64,000 nucleotides of DNA from contig NZ_CP121695.1 of the NCBI RefSeq assembly GCF_029761915.1, forward strand, positions 124,001 to 188,000, written 5' to 3'. Source of the stretch: Bradyrhizobium sp. CB1650 (GTDB lineage Bacteria; Pseudomonadota; Alphaproteobacteria; Rhizobiales; Xanthobacteraceae). The translations under genes and the position numbers were made by a program. The notes beneath the pieces are model-generated. The model searched no databases. It saw nothing but the letters and a program-made list of their open reading frames with translations, and was not told where the DNA came from. Below, piece by piece: positions 41,815 to 52,544 of this stretch; the stretch's first letter is position 1; each line of letters opens with the position of its first letter.

Positions 41815-44070
41815 ATGACCAATCTTCGCTTCGTGCTGCTTGCCACGACGGCTCTGACCGCGATGCAATTCGCGAGCTCCGCATCGCATGCGCAAAGCGC
41901 GCCGCCGCTCGTGGTCGCGCAGGCCCAGCCAGAGACGGGCCCTGACGGAAAACCGAAGCAGCCGCCGAAGGAGCAGCCGAAGGGAGCGCCGCCCGCTGCG
42001 CACCCGCCTGCACCGGCTCAACCGCCTGCGGCCCCCGCGCGCCCGAGCGCACCGCCGCCGGCGGCTGCACCGCCGCACGCTCCAACCCCGCCGCCGGCTG
42101 CTGCGCCGTCGCGCCCGACGCCGCCTCCGCCGCCGCCTGCAGCGCCCGCGCGGCCGACGCCTCCGCCGCCCCCTCCGCCACCAGCGGCCCCGAAGCAGCC
42201 ATCGCCGCCTCCGCCACCGCCTGCGGCGCCGAAGCAACCGTCGCCGCCTCCCGCCGCCGCCCCGCAGCAGCACGCACCGACGCCGCCTCCGGCCGCGCAG
42301 CCACACACACCGACGCCGCCGCCTCCTGCGGCTCCCCCCGCGGCACGTCCGGCTCCTACGCCGCCGGCACCGCCTGCCGCAGCTCCTCAGAGCCGGCCCA
42401 CGCCCACGCCGACGCCGTCTCCCGCGCCCGCAGCGCCGACGGCTCGTCCAGGCGCGCCTGCTCCGACGACCACACCTGCACCGACAACGACACCTGCGCC
42501 GACCGCGACGCCGGCTCCAGGCAGCACGCCCGGCGCACCGCCGGCTGGTCGCCCCGGTGCACCGCCTCCCGGACGTCCGGGTGCGCCGCCGGCCGCGGGA
42601 TCACCATCACCGGCTCCGGGTGCCACGCCCGCTCCGACGACGACGCCGGCTCCCGGTCGTCCCGGTGCGCCTCCGCCGGCCGCGGGATCACCATCACCGG
42701 CTCCAGGTGCCACGCCCGCTCCGACGACGACGCCGGCTCCCGGTCGTCCCGGTGCGCCTCCGCCGACCGCGGGATCACCATCGCCGGCTCCAGGTGCCAC
42801 GCCCGCCCCGACAGCTACGCCGGCGCCAGGCGGCACACCGACGCCGCCTCCCGGACGTCAGGGTGGAGCGCCTCCTGCAGCCACGCCGCCTGCGCCGCCG
42901 CAGGCGGGCGGCGCGGCCCGGCCCGCAGTTCCCGCCGGCGCCGCGGCACCAACCGTCGTCCCTGGCACGCCAGCCGCAGCGCCACCGCCGAACAGGGCGC
43001 AATACGCGCCGCCGACGGTTGCGCCGGCCTTCAGAGCCGCGCCTACGGTCGCAGCACCGCTGCCGCCTCCGCCGCGTCCGCCACAGCGCGACCTGACGCC
43101 ACTGGCTGTCGGTGCGGGGGTGGTGGCCGGCGCCGTCATCGGCGCGACCATCGCCGACTACCGCAATCAGCGGCAGGAGGTCGTCGAAGGCGGCCGCACC
43201 ATCTATACCGAGCCGGACCGGATCATCATCCGCGACCCGAGCGGGCAGGAGTACGTGCGCGGCAACGATCTCTATCGCTTCCGCTATGGGGCCCGCGACA
43301 TCCGCACCGACACTGTCGGCGGCGAAACCCGCACCGTCGTGGTCCGCCCCGACGGCAGCGAGGTGATCACCGTGGTCGGTGCCGACGGTCAGTTGCTGCG
43401 GCGAGTCCGCAGGGACCCCGGCGGGCGCGAGATCGTCATCATCGACAACAGCTACCGCGATCCGCGGGCGGTCGGCGGCTTCTATGTCGACGTGCCGCCG
43501 CCGGTCGTGAACATTCCCTACGATCGCTACATCGTCGACTCCGCGGATGCGTCGCCGGACGTGATCTACGAGACCATGGAGGCGCCGCCGGTACAACGGA
43601 TCGACCGGCGCTACTCGCTCGACGAGATCCGCTACAGCCCCAATGTTCGCATGCAGATGCCGAGCATCGACGTCAACACGATCAATTTCGAGACGGGATC
43701 GTGGACCATCCCACCGGACCAGGCTGCGAGGCTGCAAGTGATCGCCGACGGTCTCAACCGGGCGATCCAGCGCAACCCGCGCGAGGTGTTCCTTATCGAG
43801 GGGCACACCGACGCGGTCGGCAACGACGTCGACAATTTGTCGTTGTCGGACCGCCGTGCGCAGGCCGCGGCCGAATTGCTGACCCAGCAGTTCAATGTGC
43901 CGGCGGAGAACCTGACGTCGCAGGGCTATGGCAGGCAGTATCTGAAGGAGCAGACGGACGGACCGAGCCGGATCAACCGGCGCGTCACCATCCGCCGCAT
44001 CACGCCGCTGCTCAACGGCGGCCAGGCCTCTCTGCCGCCGCCCCCGCCCGGCACCGCGCCGCCGCGCTGA
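41815..44070 (+). CDS. OmpA-family protein with a long Pro/Ala-rich region
   Basis: A 751-residue envelope protein. Signal peptide at 1-28 (LLATTALTAMQFASSASHA). Residues about 40-420 are almost entirely Pro, Ala, Thr and Gly, with three exact-period 29-residue repeats. A glycine-zipper-like hydrophobic stretch follows (AVGAGVVAGAVIGATIADY, about 437-455). The C-terminus (about 625-735) is an OmpA peptidoglycan-binding domain: INFETGSWTIPPDQ, IEGHTDAVGNDVDN, LSDRRAQAAAELL, RINRRVTIRRI. The linker probably spans the periplasm or extends from the cell surface. A terminator follows. Confidence 0.88.
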   Translation: MTNLRFVLLATTALTAMQFASSASHAQSAPPLVVAQAQPETGPDGKPKQPPKEQPKGAPPAAHPPAPAQPPAAPARPSAPPPAAAPPHAPTPPPAAAPSRPTPPPPPPAAPARPTPPPPPPPPAAPKQPSPPPPPPAAPKQPSPPPAAAPQQHAPTPPPAAQPHTPTPPPPAAPPAARPAPTPPAPPAAAPQSRPTPTPTPSPAPAAPTARPGAPAPTTTPAPTTTPAPTATPAPGSTPGAPPAGRPGAPPPGRPGAPPAAGSPSPAPGATPAPTTTPAPGRPGAPPPAAGSPSPAPGATPAPTTTPAPGRPGAPPPTAGSPSPAPGATPAPTATPAPGGTPTPPPGRQGGAPPAATPPAPPQAGGAARPAVPAGAAAPTVVPGTPAAAPPPNRAQYAPPTVAPAFRAAPTVAAPLPPPPRPPQRDLTPLAVGAGVVAGAVIGATIADYRNQRQEVVEGGRTIYTEPDRIIIRDPSGQEYVRGNDLYRFRYGARDIRTDTVGGETRTVVVRPDGSEVITVVGADGQLLRRVRRDPGGREIVIIDNSYRDPRAVGGFYVDVPPPVVNIPYDRYIVDSADASPDVIYETMEAPPVQRIDRRYSLDEIRYSPNVRMQMPSIDVNTINFETGSWTIPPDQAARLQVIADGLNRAIQRNPREVFLIEGHTDAVGNDVDNLSLSDRRAQAAAELLTQQFNVPAENLTSQGYGRQYLKEQTDGPSRINRRVTIRRITPLLNGGQASLPPPPPGTAPPR
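42595..42830 (+). repeat. 87-bp tandem repeat inside the OmpA-family gene
   Basis: GCGGGATCACCATC-type units start at 42595, 42682 and 42769, an exact 87-bp (29-codon) period. The first two units are nearly identical; the third decays after about 60 bp. Each encodes GSPSPAPGATPAPTTTPAPG plus a GRPGAPPP-like end. Confidence 0.9.
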
Positions 44071-44088
44071 GGCGAAGCGCACAAATGC

Positions 44089-44119
44089 AAATGGCCGGGA
44101 GCGATCCCGGCCATTTTTA
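44089..44119 (+). terminator. Rho-independent terminator after the OmpA-family gene
   Basis: AAATGGCCGGGA and TCCCGGCCATTT pair perfectly around GCGA, followed by TT and ACTCTT. It starts 19 bp after the stop codon. Same stem family as those at 6406 and 21950. Confidence 0.8.
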
Positions 44120-44124
44120 CTCTT

Positions 44125-44213
44125 GTAGGGTGGGTTAGCCGAAGGCGTAACCCACCACCGTCTCTCTCCGCGGAAACCAAAGTGGTGGGTTACGCTTTGC
44201 TAACCCACCCTAC
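44125..44213. repeat. GTAGGGTGGGTTAGC variant of the palindromic repeat, copy 5
   Basis: Starts GTAGGGTGGGTTAGCC and ends GCTAACCCACCCTAC, with inner GTAACCCACCA/TGGTGGGTTAC. It has the same architecture as the GTGGGC copies, but with compensated changes to GTGGGTTA/TAACCCAC in all four arms. It lies between the convergent OmpA-family and argG genes. Confidence 0.8.
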
Positions 44214-44223
44214 GATCCCGCCA

Positions 44224-46432
<2,209 letters not shown>

Positions 46433-46477
46433 GGCGCGCGGTTTAGCCGAGGCGACACGACATGAAAACCCCGGCGT

Positions 46478-46519
46478 CGTCATTCCAGGATGGTCCGAAG
46501 GACCCGACCCGGAATGACG
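46478..46519. repeat. Shortened CGTCATTCC-type palindromic repeat
   Basis: CGTCATTCCAGGATGGTCCG and the closing CCCGGAATGACG enclose only about 42 bp. It appears to be a deleted form of the copies at 23240 and 56494. Confidence 0.65.
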
Positions 46520-46527
46520 ACGCCAAG

Positions 46528-47022
46528 TCACCGCCCATCCGGCCGCGACTGCGACGGCAGCGGCGGGGGTGGCTTGCGCGGGGGTGACGGATGGCGCCAG
46601 GCGCCGGCGTTGCGGCCGGCGATCAACCAATAGACGACGCCCGCGACAATGCCCGCGCCGGTCATGATCTCCAGATGACGCCGGACGATGCCTTCGAACT
46701 GCATCGTCTCGGGATGGAACGGCACGAGGCCGAGATAGCAGGCCAACCCAACGAGGCCACCACCGACGGCATAAGCGAGCACGCTGCGGATGTAGAGCGC
46801 CTCGGTGACGGCCACGATCACCATTGCCGGCACCAGTGCGAAGCCCGAGACGAAGATGAAACCGAACCCGAGCAGGATGTCGATCGTGCCTTCATCGATC
46901 GGGCCGGCGCCGAGATCGGAGAATTCCGGAAACAGCAGCGCACCGACCACGATCATGCCACCCACCAGGCACGAGGCGAGAAAGCCGATGAAGATCACCA
47001 CGAGGCGGCCGATCAGTGCCAT
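46528..47022 (-). CDS. Four-helix membrane protein of unknown function
   Basis: A 164-residue membrane protein with about four hydrophobic segments (LVVIFIGFLASCLVGGMIVV, ILLGFGFIFVSGFALVPAMV, YAVGGGLVGLACYLGL, GAGIVAGVVYWLIAG) and a proline-rich cytoplasmic tail (RKPPPPLPSQSRPDGR). An upstream ATG at 47058 is rejected because it lies in a palindromic repeat. Such proteins are annotated hypothetical in Bradyrhizobium. Confidence 0.7.
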   Translation of the reverse strand: MALIGRLVVIFIGFLASCLVGGMIVVGALLFPEFSDLGAGPIDEGTIDILLGFGFIFVSGFALVPAMVIVAVTEALYIRSVLAYAVGGGLVGLACYLGLVPFHPETMQFEGIVRRHLEIMTGAGIVAGVVYWLIAGRNAGAWRHPSPPRKPPPPLPSQSRPDGR

Positions 47023-47042
47023 GCCGGGGAAGCCAAATTTGT

Positions 47043-47164
47043 CGTCATTGCGAGCCATCGGGTCCGCGCAAAGCGCGGCGCGATGACGAGCTCCGCGCAG
47101 CAATCGAGGAATGGATCTGCGGAGGCAGCCTGATTGCTTCGTCGCTGCGCTCCTCGCAATGACG
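47043..47164. repeat. CGTCATTGCGAG-type palindromic repeat, copy 2 (diverged)
   Basis: Starts CGTCATTGCGAGCCATC and ends GCTCCTCGCAATGACG, with AGCAATCGAGG and CTGATTGCTTCG inside. It is more diverged than the copies at 27135 and 53716, and an inner CGCGATGACGAG suggests an older nested insertion. Confidence 0.7.
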
Positions 47165-47191
47165 AAGCTGCGACAGCGCAAGCATGATCCG

Positions 47192-48394
47192 CTAGTCCGT
47201 CATCGCCATGGCGCGCAGCGCCTGGCGCTCGCGGGCCGAGAGCTTTTCGGTCTCCGACTTGAGCTGGCCGCAGGCCGCAAGGATGTCGCGGCCGCGCGGC
47301 GTGCGCACGGGCGAGGAATAGCCGGCGTTGAAGATGTATTCGGAGAATTTCTCGATCTGGCCCCAGTCCGAACATTCATAGGCCGTGCCGGGCCAGGGAT
47401 TGAACGGAATCAGGTTGATCTTGGCGGGAATGCCCTTGAGCAGCTTCACCAGCAGCTTTGCATCGTCGAGCGAATCGTTGACGCCCTTGAGCATCACATA
47501 TTCGAAGGTGATGCGGCGCGCGTTCGAGGCACCCGGATAGTCGCGGCAGGCCTGCAGCAGCTCGGCGATCGGATATTTGCGGTTGAGCGGCACGAGCTCG
47601 TTGCGCAATTCGTCGCGCACCGCGTGCAGCGAGATGGCGAGCATCACGCCGATCTCGTCGCCGGCACGCACGATGTTCGGCACCACGCCCGACGTCGACA
47701 GTGTGATGCGCCGGCGAGAGATGCCGATGCCTTCATTGTCGGCGACGACGAGCAGCGCGTCGCGCACCGCGTCGAAATTGTATAGCGGCTCGCCCATACC
47801 CATCATCACAATGTTGGTGACGAGGCGCGTGCCGTTCTCGCGATCGGCCCAATCATTCAAGCGATCACGCGCCACCATCACCTGGCCGACGATCTCGCCG
47901 GCGGTAAGGTTGCGCACCAGGCGCTGCGTGCCGGTATGACAGAAGGCGCAGTTCAGCGTGCAGCCGACCTGAGACGAAACGCACAACGTGCCACGATCGG
48001 TCTCCGGAATGTAGACGCACTCGACTTCATGCGCCTTCTCGACGTTGTCGCCGCTCGGCAGCCGCAACAACCATTTGCGGGTGCCGTCATTGGAGATCTG
48101 CTCGGCCACGACTTCGGGCCGGTCGACGGTGAAGCGCTCCGAGAGCTCGGTGCGGATTGTCTTCGAGATCGAGGTCATCTCGTCGAAATTCCTGGCACCG
48201 CGGAAATAGATCCAGTGCCACAATTGCTGCACACGCATCTTGCGCTGGCTCGGCGCCACGCCGATCTCGCCAAGACAATCGGCAAGCTCGCTGCGCGACA
48301 GGCCGATGAACGACGGCTTGGCCGGCGGCACATAGGTTTCGAGCGGAGTCTTCTCCACCAGTGTTGCGTTGTGCGGTTCGGTCGAGGTTTGCAT
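47192..48394 (-). CDS. rlmN: 23S rRNA (adenine2503-C2)-methyltransferase RlmN (also tRNA A37)
   Basis: Radical-SAM enzyme that methylates C2 of A2503 in 23S rRNA and A37 in some tRNAs. The protein has 400 residues. The [4Fe-4S] cysteines are in [13 protein letters not shown]; the GMGEPL motif follows; the methyl-carrying C-terminal Cys is in [12 protein letters not shown]. The start at 48394 gives [15 protein letters not shown], with AGG about eight bases before it. Confidence 0.96.
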   Translation of the reverse strand: MQTSTEPHNATLVEKTPLETYVPPAKPSFIGLSRSELADCLGEIGVAPSQRKMRVQQLWHWIYFRGARNFDEMTSISKTIRTELSERFTVDRPEVVAEQISNDGTRKWLLRLPSGDNVEKAHEVECVYIPETDRGTLCVSSQVGCTLNCAFCHTGTQRLVRNLTAGEIVGQVMVARDRLNDWADRENGTRLVTNIVMMGMGEPLYNFDAVRDALLVVADNEGIGISRRRITLSTSGVVPNIVRAGDEIGVMLAISLHAVRDELRNELVPLNRKYPIAELLQACRDYPGASNARRITFEYVMLKGVNDSLDDAKLLVKLLKGIPAKINLIPFNPWPGTAYECSDWGQIEKFSEYIFNAGYSSPVRTPRGRDILAACGQLKSETEKLSARERQALRAMAMTD

Positions 48395-48425
48395 CAATGG
48401 GCCTAAGATCACTGCTGTCTAAACT

Positions 48426-48511
48426 CGTCATGCCCGGGCTTGACCCGGGCATCCACGTCTACCCGCAGTCGTGGAAACGTGTGGATGGCCGGGTCAAGCC
48501 CGGCCGTGACG
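48426..48511. repeat. CGTCATGCCCGGGCTTG-type palindromic repeat, copy 2
   Basis: Starts CGTCATGCCCGGGCTTGACC and ends GGTCAAGCCCGGCCGTGACG, with inner GGGCATCCACG/CGTGTGGATGGCC. Partner of the copy at 15081. Confidence 0.8.
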
Positions 48512-48583
48512 ACTGAAATTCTGGAACTCCCCTAATATAGCAATCGGGACTTCCGATTGCGACCGCTCTTACCGGCGGCAGCC

Positions 48584-49219
48584 TTACCGCCTGCAATCCT
48601 GGGCGATCTTGTCGAGCGCCTGGGCGAGGCCCTTGAGCGAGAAGGTGTCGGTGGTCTCCGTGCCCTTGGCCGAGACGCCCTTGACCACGAGATCGGCGGA
48701 GCGGCGCATCGCCTCGACCATCCGCTCCTCCTCGGCCGCGTTCTTGATCCAGAGGCCGTCGCCCTGGGTGTACATCGCGTAAGCGGCGCCGCCGACCTCG
48801 ACCGTCGATTCCGAGCCCGGCTTCAGCGTGTAGCCGATCATGACCGAGACTTCGTTGTTCACTTTCTCCGCCGGCCGGGTCGAGACGAAGGCATAGGCCG
48901 GATCACGCGGCCGATTCGGCGGGTTGGTCTTCGACGATGCGGGCTTTGCCAGCGCAAAGCAGACCTTCTTACCGTTGGGCGTGGCCGAATAGGCTCCCCA
49001 GGTGCCGAACTGGCCGATCAGGGTCGGCTCAGCGCCGCCGGTGGCTGCCGCCGGAGGAGCCACCGGCTTGCTCTCGGGCTTGGCCGCCGTCTTTGCGGCC
49101 GGAGCAGCCGGTTTCGCGGCGGCCTTCGGCGCCGGTTGCGCCGTCTGCGCCCATGCGGAATCAGTGATTCCCCACGTCGCCACGCCAATCATCAAAGCTA
49201 AAAAAAACACCCGCCACAT
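48584..49219 (-). CDS. Invasion-associated locus B (IalB)-family protein
   Basis: A 211-residue exported protein: signal peptide (MWRVFFLALMIGVATWGITDSAWA), then an Ala/Pro/Lys linker (about 25-62), then the IalB-type domain (IGQFGTWGAYSATPNGKKVCFALAKP, with a late Cys in AQDCRR). Known family members are periplasmic proteins named after Bartonella; the role in free-living or symbiotic bacteria is unclear. Confidence 0.85.
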   Translation of the reverse strand: MWRVFFLALMIGVATWGITDSAWAQTAQPAPKAAAKPAAPAAKTAAKPESKPVAPPAAATGGAEPTLIGQFGTWGAYSATPNGKKVCFALAKPASSKTNPPNRPRDPAYAFVSTRPAEKVNNEVSVMIGYTLKPGSESTVEVGGAAYAMYTQGDGLWIKNAAEEERMVEAMRRSADLVVKGVSAKGTETTDTFSLKGLAQALDKIAQDCRR

Positions 49220-49333
49220 GCCCGAGTGGTTCCCTCAATATTGTGACTGGAAGATGGCCCGCGTGAGTCGTGTCCCCAAGGCAGGGATAACCGGGAAAGC
49301 CCAGTTTGGGAAGGCAGTTAGCGGGGAATGCGG

Positions 49334-50173
49334 CTAGCCTTTCGCGCGCGCGGAGCGATGCTCGGCCCATTGCGCGTCGGTCCAGCGCAACAGGTCCTCG
49401 GCGCCGGAACCGCGCAAATGCGCGCCACCATCGATCACCACCATCTCGCCATTGATGTAGCCCGCGCGGTCCGAGACCAGGAAGCTGGCGAGATCGGCGA
49501 GCTCGCTGTGCTCGCCGGTGCGGCCAAGCGGGTTGCGCGAGGCCCACCCCTCATCGCGCCCCTCCGGTCGGAGCTGCCCGGACGCGCCGGCGGTCGGGAA
49601 CGGCCCGGGCGCAATTGCGACGGTGCGGATGCCCTTTGGGCCCCATTCCACCGCGAGACTTCTGGTCATCGCCAGCACCGCCGACTTTGCCATCGCGGAC
49701 GGGACGGTGAAGGCGCGGCCCGTGATGGTCGAGGTCGAGAGGATCGAGAGCACGACGCCGCCGTGCTTGCCCTCGATCCAGCGCTTGCCGGCCGCGAGCG
49801 TGCAATACATCGCGCCGTGCAGCGTCGGCGCCAGGATCGCGTCCGCGGCACGGAACGACAAATGCTCGCTCTGCGCGATGAAGGTCGCGGCAGCATTGTT
49901 GACGAGAATGTCGAGCGGCGCCTCGCGCCAGATCGCGTCCATCAGATCATCGACGGCGGCGCCGTCGCGGATGTCGCAGGCGATGGTCGCGACCTTGCCC
50001 CCGGTCTGCGCGCGCATCTCCGTTGCCGCTGCCTCCAGCCGATCAAGCTTGCGGCCGCAGATCACGAGCTCCGCACCGAGCGCGAGGAAGCGACGCGCCA
50101 TCGCGGCGCCGAGACCCGAGCCGCCACCGGTGACGAGGATGCGCTTGTCCTTGAGCAGACCTGTTTCAAACAT
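49334..50173 (-). CDS. SDR-family protein of the 2,4-dienoyl-CoA reductase type
   Basis: A 279-residue SDR. Cofactor loop ILVTGGGSGLGAAMARRF; LVNNAAATF. The region that carries Tyr-x3-Lys in classical SDRs reads SAMAKSAVLAMTRSLAVEWG, with no Tyr. This AAK-type pattern and the following EWGPKGIRTVAIAPGPFPT match bacterial and peroxisomal 2,4-dienoyl-CoA reductases, so a role in degrading unsaturated fatty acids is inferred. AGGA lies nine bases before the start at 50173. Confidence 0.82.
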   Translation of the reverse strand: MFETGLLKDKRILVTGGGSGLGAAMARRFLALGAELVICGRKLDRLEAAATEMRAQTGGKVATIACDIRDGAAVDDLMDAIWREAPLDILVNNAAATFIAQSEHLSFRAADAILAPTLHGAMYCTLAAGKRWIEGKHGGVVLSILSTSTITGRAFTVPSAMAKSAVLAMTRSLAVEWGPKGIRTVAIAPGPFPTAGASGQLRPEGRDEGWASRNPLGRTGEHSELADLASFLVSDRAGYINGEMVVIDGGAHLRGSGAEDLLRWTDAQWAEHRSARAKG

Positions 50174-50321
50174 CGTTCGAATCCTTCCTTCGACACTCCC
50201 GTCATTGCCGAGGATAGGCCTGCACGCAGCATTCGACAAAGAAACCGGATTGTCGCCCGACCCTAAATCCGGCAGAAACAGGCAAACGATCATTCCGTCC
50301 TGAAACGCCTTAGGTGCCGCC

Positions 50322-51296
50322 ATGAAAGCCATCCTCTGCACGCAATATTGCCAACCCGACGATCTCGTTCTGGCCGACGTGCCGGATCCGGTGGCGGGCC
50401 CCGGCGAAGCGGTGATCGCGATCAAGGCCGCGGCTCTGAACTTCTTCGACATCCTGATGATCCAGGGCAAGTATCAGATCAAGCCGCCCTTCCCGTTCTC
50501 GCCGGCCGCCGAAGTCGCCGGCGTGATCGAGAGCGTCGGTCCCGGCGTCACTGATCTGAAGGCCGGCGACCGTGTCGTTGCGTCCTGTGGCCACAACGGC
50601 GCGCGCGAGAAGATCGCGCTGCCGGCCGCATCGATCGTAAAGATCCCCGACAATCTCGACTACGACCGCGCGGCGGGCATCATCATCATCTACGGCACGG
50701 CATTGCATGCGCTGGAAGACCGCGCGAGCCCGAAGCCAGGCGAAACGCTCGCGGTGCTCGGCGCGGCCGGCGGCACCGGCCTTGCGGCTTGCGAGCTCGG
50801 CAAGCTGATGGGCCTGAAGGTGATCGCGTGCGCCTCATCGGATGAAAAGCTCGCCTTTGCCAAGGCGCATGGCGCCGAGCTGACGCTGAACTACGGCAAG
50901 GAAGATTTGAAGGAGGGGCTGCGCAAGCTCACCGACGGCAAGGGCGTCGACATCATCTTCGATCCCGTGGGCGGCGCCTATGCCGAGCAGGCGCTGCGCT
51001 CGATCGCCTGGGAAGGCCGTTTCCTCGTGATCGGCTTTGCCGCCGGCGACATTCCGAAAATGCCGCTCAACCTCGCGCTGCTGAAAGGCTGCGACATCCG
51101 CGGCGTGTTCTGGGGCGCCTGGACGCGGCTCAACCCGGCGAAGAACCGCGCCAATCTCGAGAAGCTCGTGAAGTGGACCGCGGAAGGAAAGATTTCATCC
51201 CATGTCGACCGCACCTTCCCGCTGGCGCAGACCGCGGATGCGCTCAAGGTGCTCGCCGGCCGCCAAGCCATGGGCAAGGTGATCCTGCATCCCTGA
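50322..51296 (+). CDS. NADPH:quinone oxidoreductase-family MDR protein
   Basis: A 324-residue medium-chain reductase. GroES-like N-terminal half (LNFFDILMIQGKYQIKPPFPFSPAAEVAGVIESVG) and a Rossmann cofactor domain with LGAAGGTGLAACELGKLMG. Catalytic zinc ligands are absent, as expected for quinone or enoyl reductases. Similar enzymes include acryloyl-CoA-type reductases; substrate unknown. Divergent from the dienoyl-CoA-reductase-like SDR, which may hint at CoA-ester chemistry. Confidence 0.87.
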   Translation: MKAILCTQYCQPDDLVLADVPDPVAGPGEAVIAIKAAALNFFDILMIQGKYQIKPPFPFSPAAEVAGVIESVGPGVTDLKAGDRVVASCGHNGAREKIALPAASIVKIPDNLDYDRAAGIIIIYGTALHALEDRASPKPGETLAVLGAAGGTGLAACELGKLMGLKVIACASSDEKLAFAKAHGAELTLNYGKEDLKEGLRKLTDGKGVDIIFDPVGGAYAEQALRSIAWEGRFLVIGFAAGDIPKMPLNLALLKGCDIRGVFWGAWTRLNPAKNRANLEKLVKWTAEGKISSHVDRTFPLAQTADALKVLAGRQAMGKVILHP

Positions 51297-51671
51297 CGCG
51301 GGTGCGGACGTCGCAGCGCCGTCGCCACTCACCGAACTGTCATCGCCCGACTTGCCGGCGTAGCTTTAGCGAAGACGGCAAGCCGCGGCACGACAGCCGA
51401 ATACGGGGCGTGCAGCATGATCAACACCCGCGGCATTACCGGCCGCCACATGGTAAAGCGCCATTAACATTCGCGCCGAAATTGTGGTGCATTCCCCCTC
51501 GCCGCCCCAATCAAACCTAAATATTTCCCAATTCGCGCAAACGGCCGTCGTTTTTTGGTCTGATTCAGACAGCGATTTACCGGTTCCAGTTTGCGGGGCA
51601 CTTCTGGACAAAAGCAAGAAGACTGAAGCCGGAAAATCCCCTGCGTTGCGTCAGTATTGGGGAGCATCACC
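51297..51671. promoter_or_regulatory. Intergenic region with a 13-bp palindrome upstream of the Sel1-like gene
   Basis: A 375-bp gap with no coding signal. GTCTGA-T-TCAGAC, a perfect dyad with one central base, lies at 51558-51570, about 100 bp before the next gene and just after a TTTTTTGG run. It is a candidate operator. The first part (51297-51480) looks like decayed sequence. Confidence 0.4.
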
Positions 51672-52520
51672 ATGGAGACGACGGCGTACAGTTCGTCCAG
51701 GGAATCGAGGGCATTCGATTCCGATCAAGCCGCATCACACTCGCCCGCGTCCTATATCCGTGCACGCGCCGCACGGGGCGACCTTTCACCGGACGATCCG
51801 GTTCCACTCTTCCTGTCCGATCCGCTCAGCGCGCCGGACCCGCGGGAGTTCTCACCGCGTGAATTGCGGACCAGAGGCAGCATCGTCCCGGGCATCCTCG
51901 CCGCCGTCCTTGCGATGTCCGCCGTGATCATTTTGGGTGCGGTGTTTCAGTCTGACCTTCGCGGCCTCTTCGCTGCCAATGCCATCAGCGCGGCAAGTGC
52001 GGCGCAGGATCAGACCATGGCGCCGGTCAATCCAGCGGCCGCAAAGCAGACGCTGGTCAAGGATTCAACCCGCGTGAGCAATACGAAGCTGGCGAGCGCT
52101 GACGCGCAGGATTTGCCGGCAGCGTCGATGCCGAGCCGCGAAGCGATCGCCACCGCTTACCAGAGCGCGCTGCAGGCTCAGACCCAGGCGCCGGCGCCCG
52201 TCGCAGCACAGCCTGCGCCTCCTCCTCCGCCCGTCAAGACACTCGATGCCGACACGCTGGCCGGGCTGATGACGCGCGCAAAGAGCCTGTTGACGGTCGG
52301 CGACATCGTCTCCGCGCGCCTGCTGCTCGAACGCGCGGCAAACGCACAGGATGCAACAGCGGCGTTCCTGCTGGCGCAGACCTATGACCCGGCCGTGCTG
52401 GGGACCAGCGACACGCGGAGCATCGTCGGCGACGCGACGGCTGCGCGCGACTGGTACCAGAAGGCTGCAGGCCTTGGATCGGCGGAGGCGCGGCAGCGCC
52501 TCGCCCAGCTTCAGAAATAG
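51672..52520 (+). CDS. Membrane-anchored protein with a Sel1-like C-terminus
   Basis: A 282-residue protein. The N-terminal 75 residues are cytoplasmic and acidic; one transmembrane segment at about 75-95 (IVPGILAAVLAMSAVIILGAV); then an Ala/Gln/Pro linker; then helical repeats (LAGLMTRAKSLLTVGDIVSARLLLERAANAQDATAAFLLAQTYDP...ARDWYQKAAGLGSAEARQRLAQL) of the Sel1/TPR type. GGGGAG lies eight bases before the ATG. It is 24 bp before a TAXI binding-protein gene, so the two are probably one operon. Confidence 0.75.
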   Translation: METTAYSSSRESRAFDSDQAASHSPASYIRARAARGDLSPDDPVPLFLSDPLSAPDPREFSPRELRTRGSIVPGILAAVLAMSAVIILGAVFQSDLRGLFAANAISAASAAQDQTMAPVNPAAAKQTLVKDSTRVSNTKLASADAQDLPAASMPSREAIATAYQSALQAQTQAPAPVAAQPAPPPPPVKTLDADTLAGLMTRAKSLLTVGDIVSARLLLERAANAQDATAAFLLAQTYDPAVLGTSDTRSIVGDATAARDWYQKAAGLGSAEARQRLAQLQK

Positions 52521-52544
52521 AAATCTTTCTTTTTAGAGGACATC

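Noticed and set aside
42595..42830. Regular 87-bp repeats considered as a CRISPR array
   Set aside because: Units abut without variable spacers and stay in frame with the OmpA-family coding sequence; no cas genes nearby.
47023..47181. N-terminal extension of the membrane protein gene through upstream ATGs
   Set aside because: The extension is encoded by the palindromic repeat and has no conserved residues; the hydrophobic start at 47022 is better.
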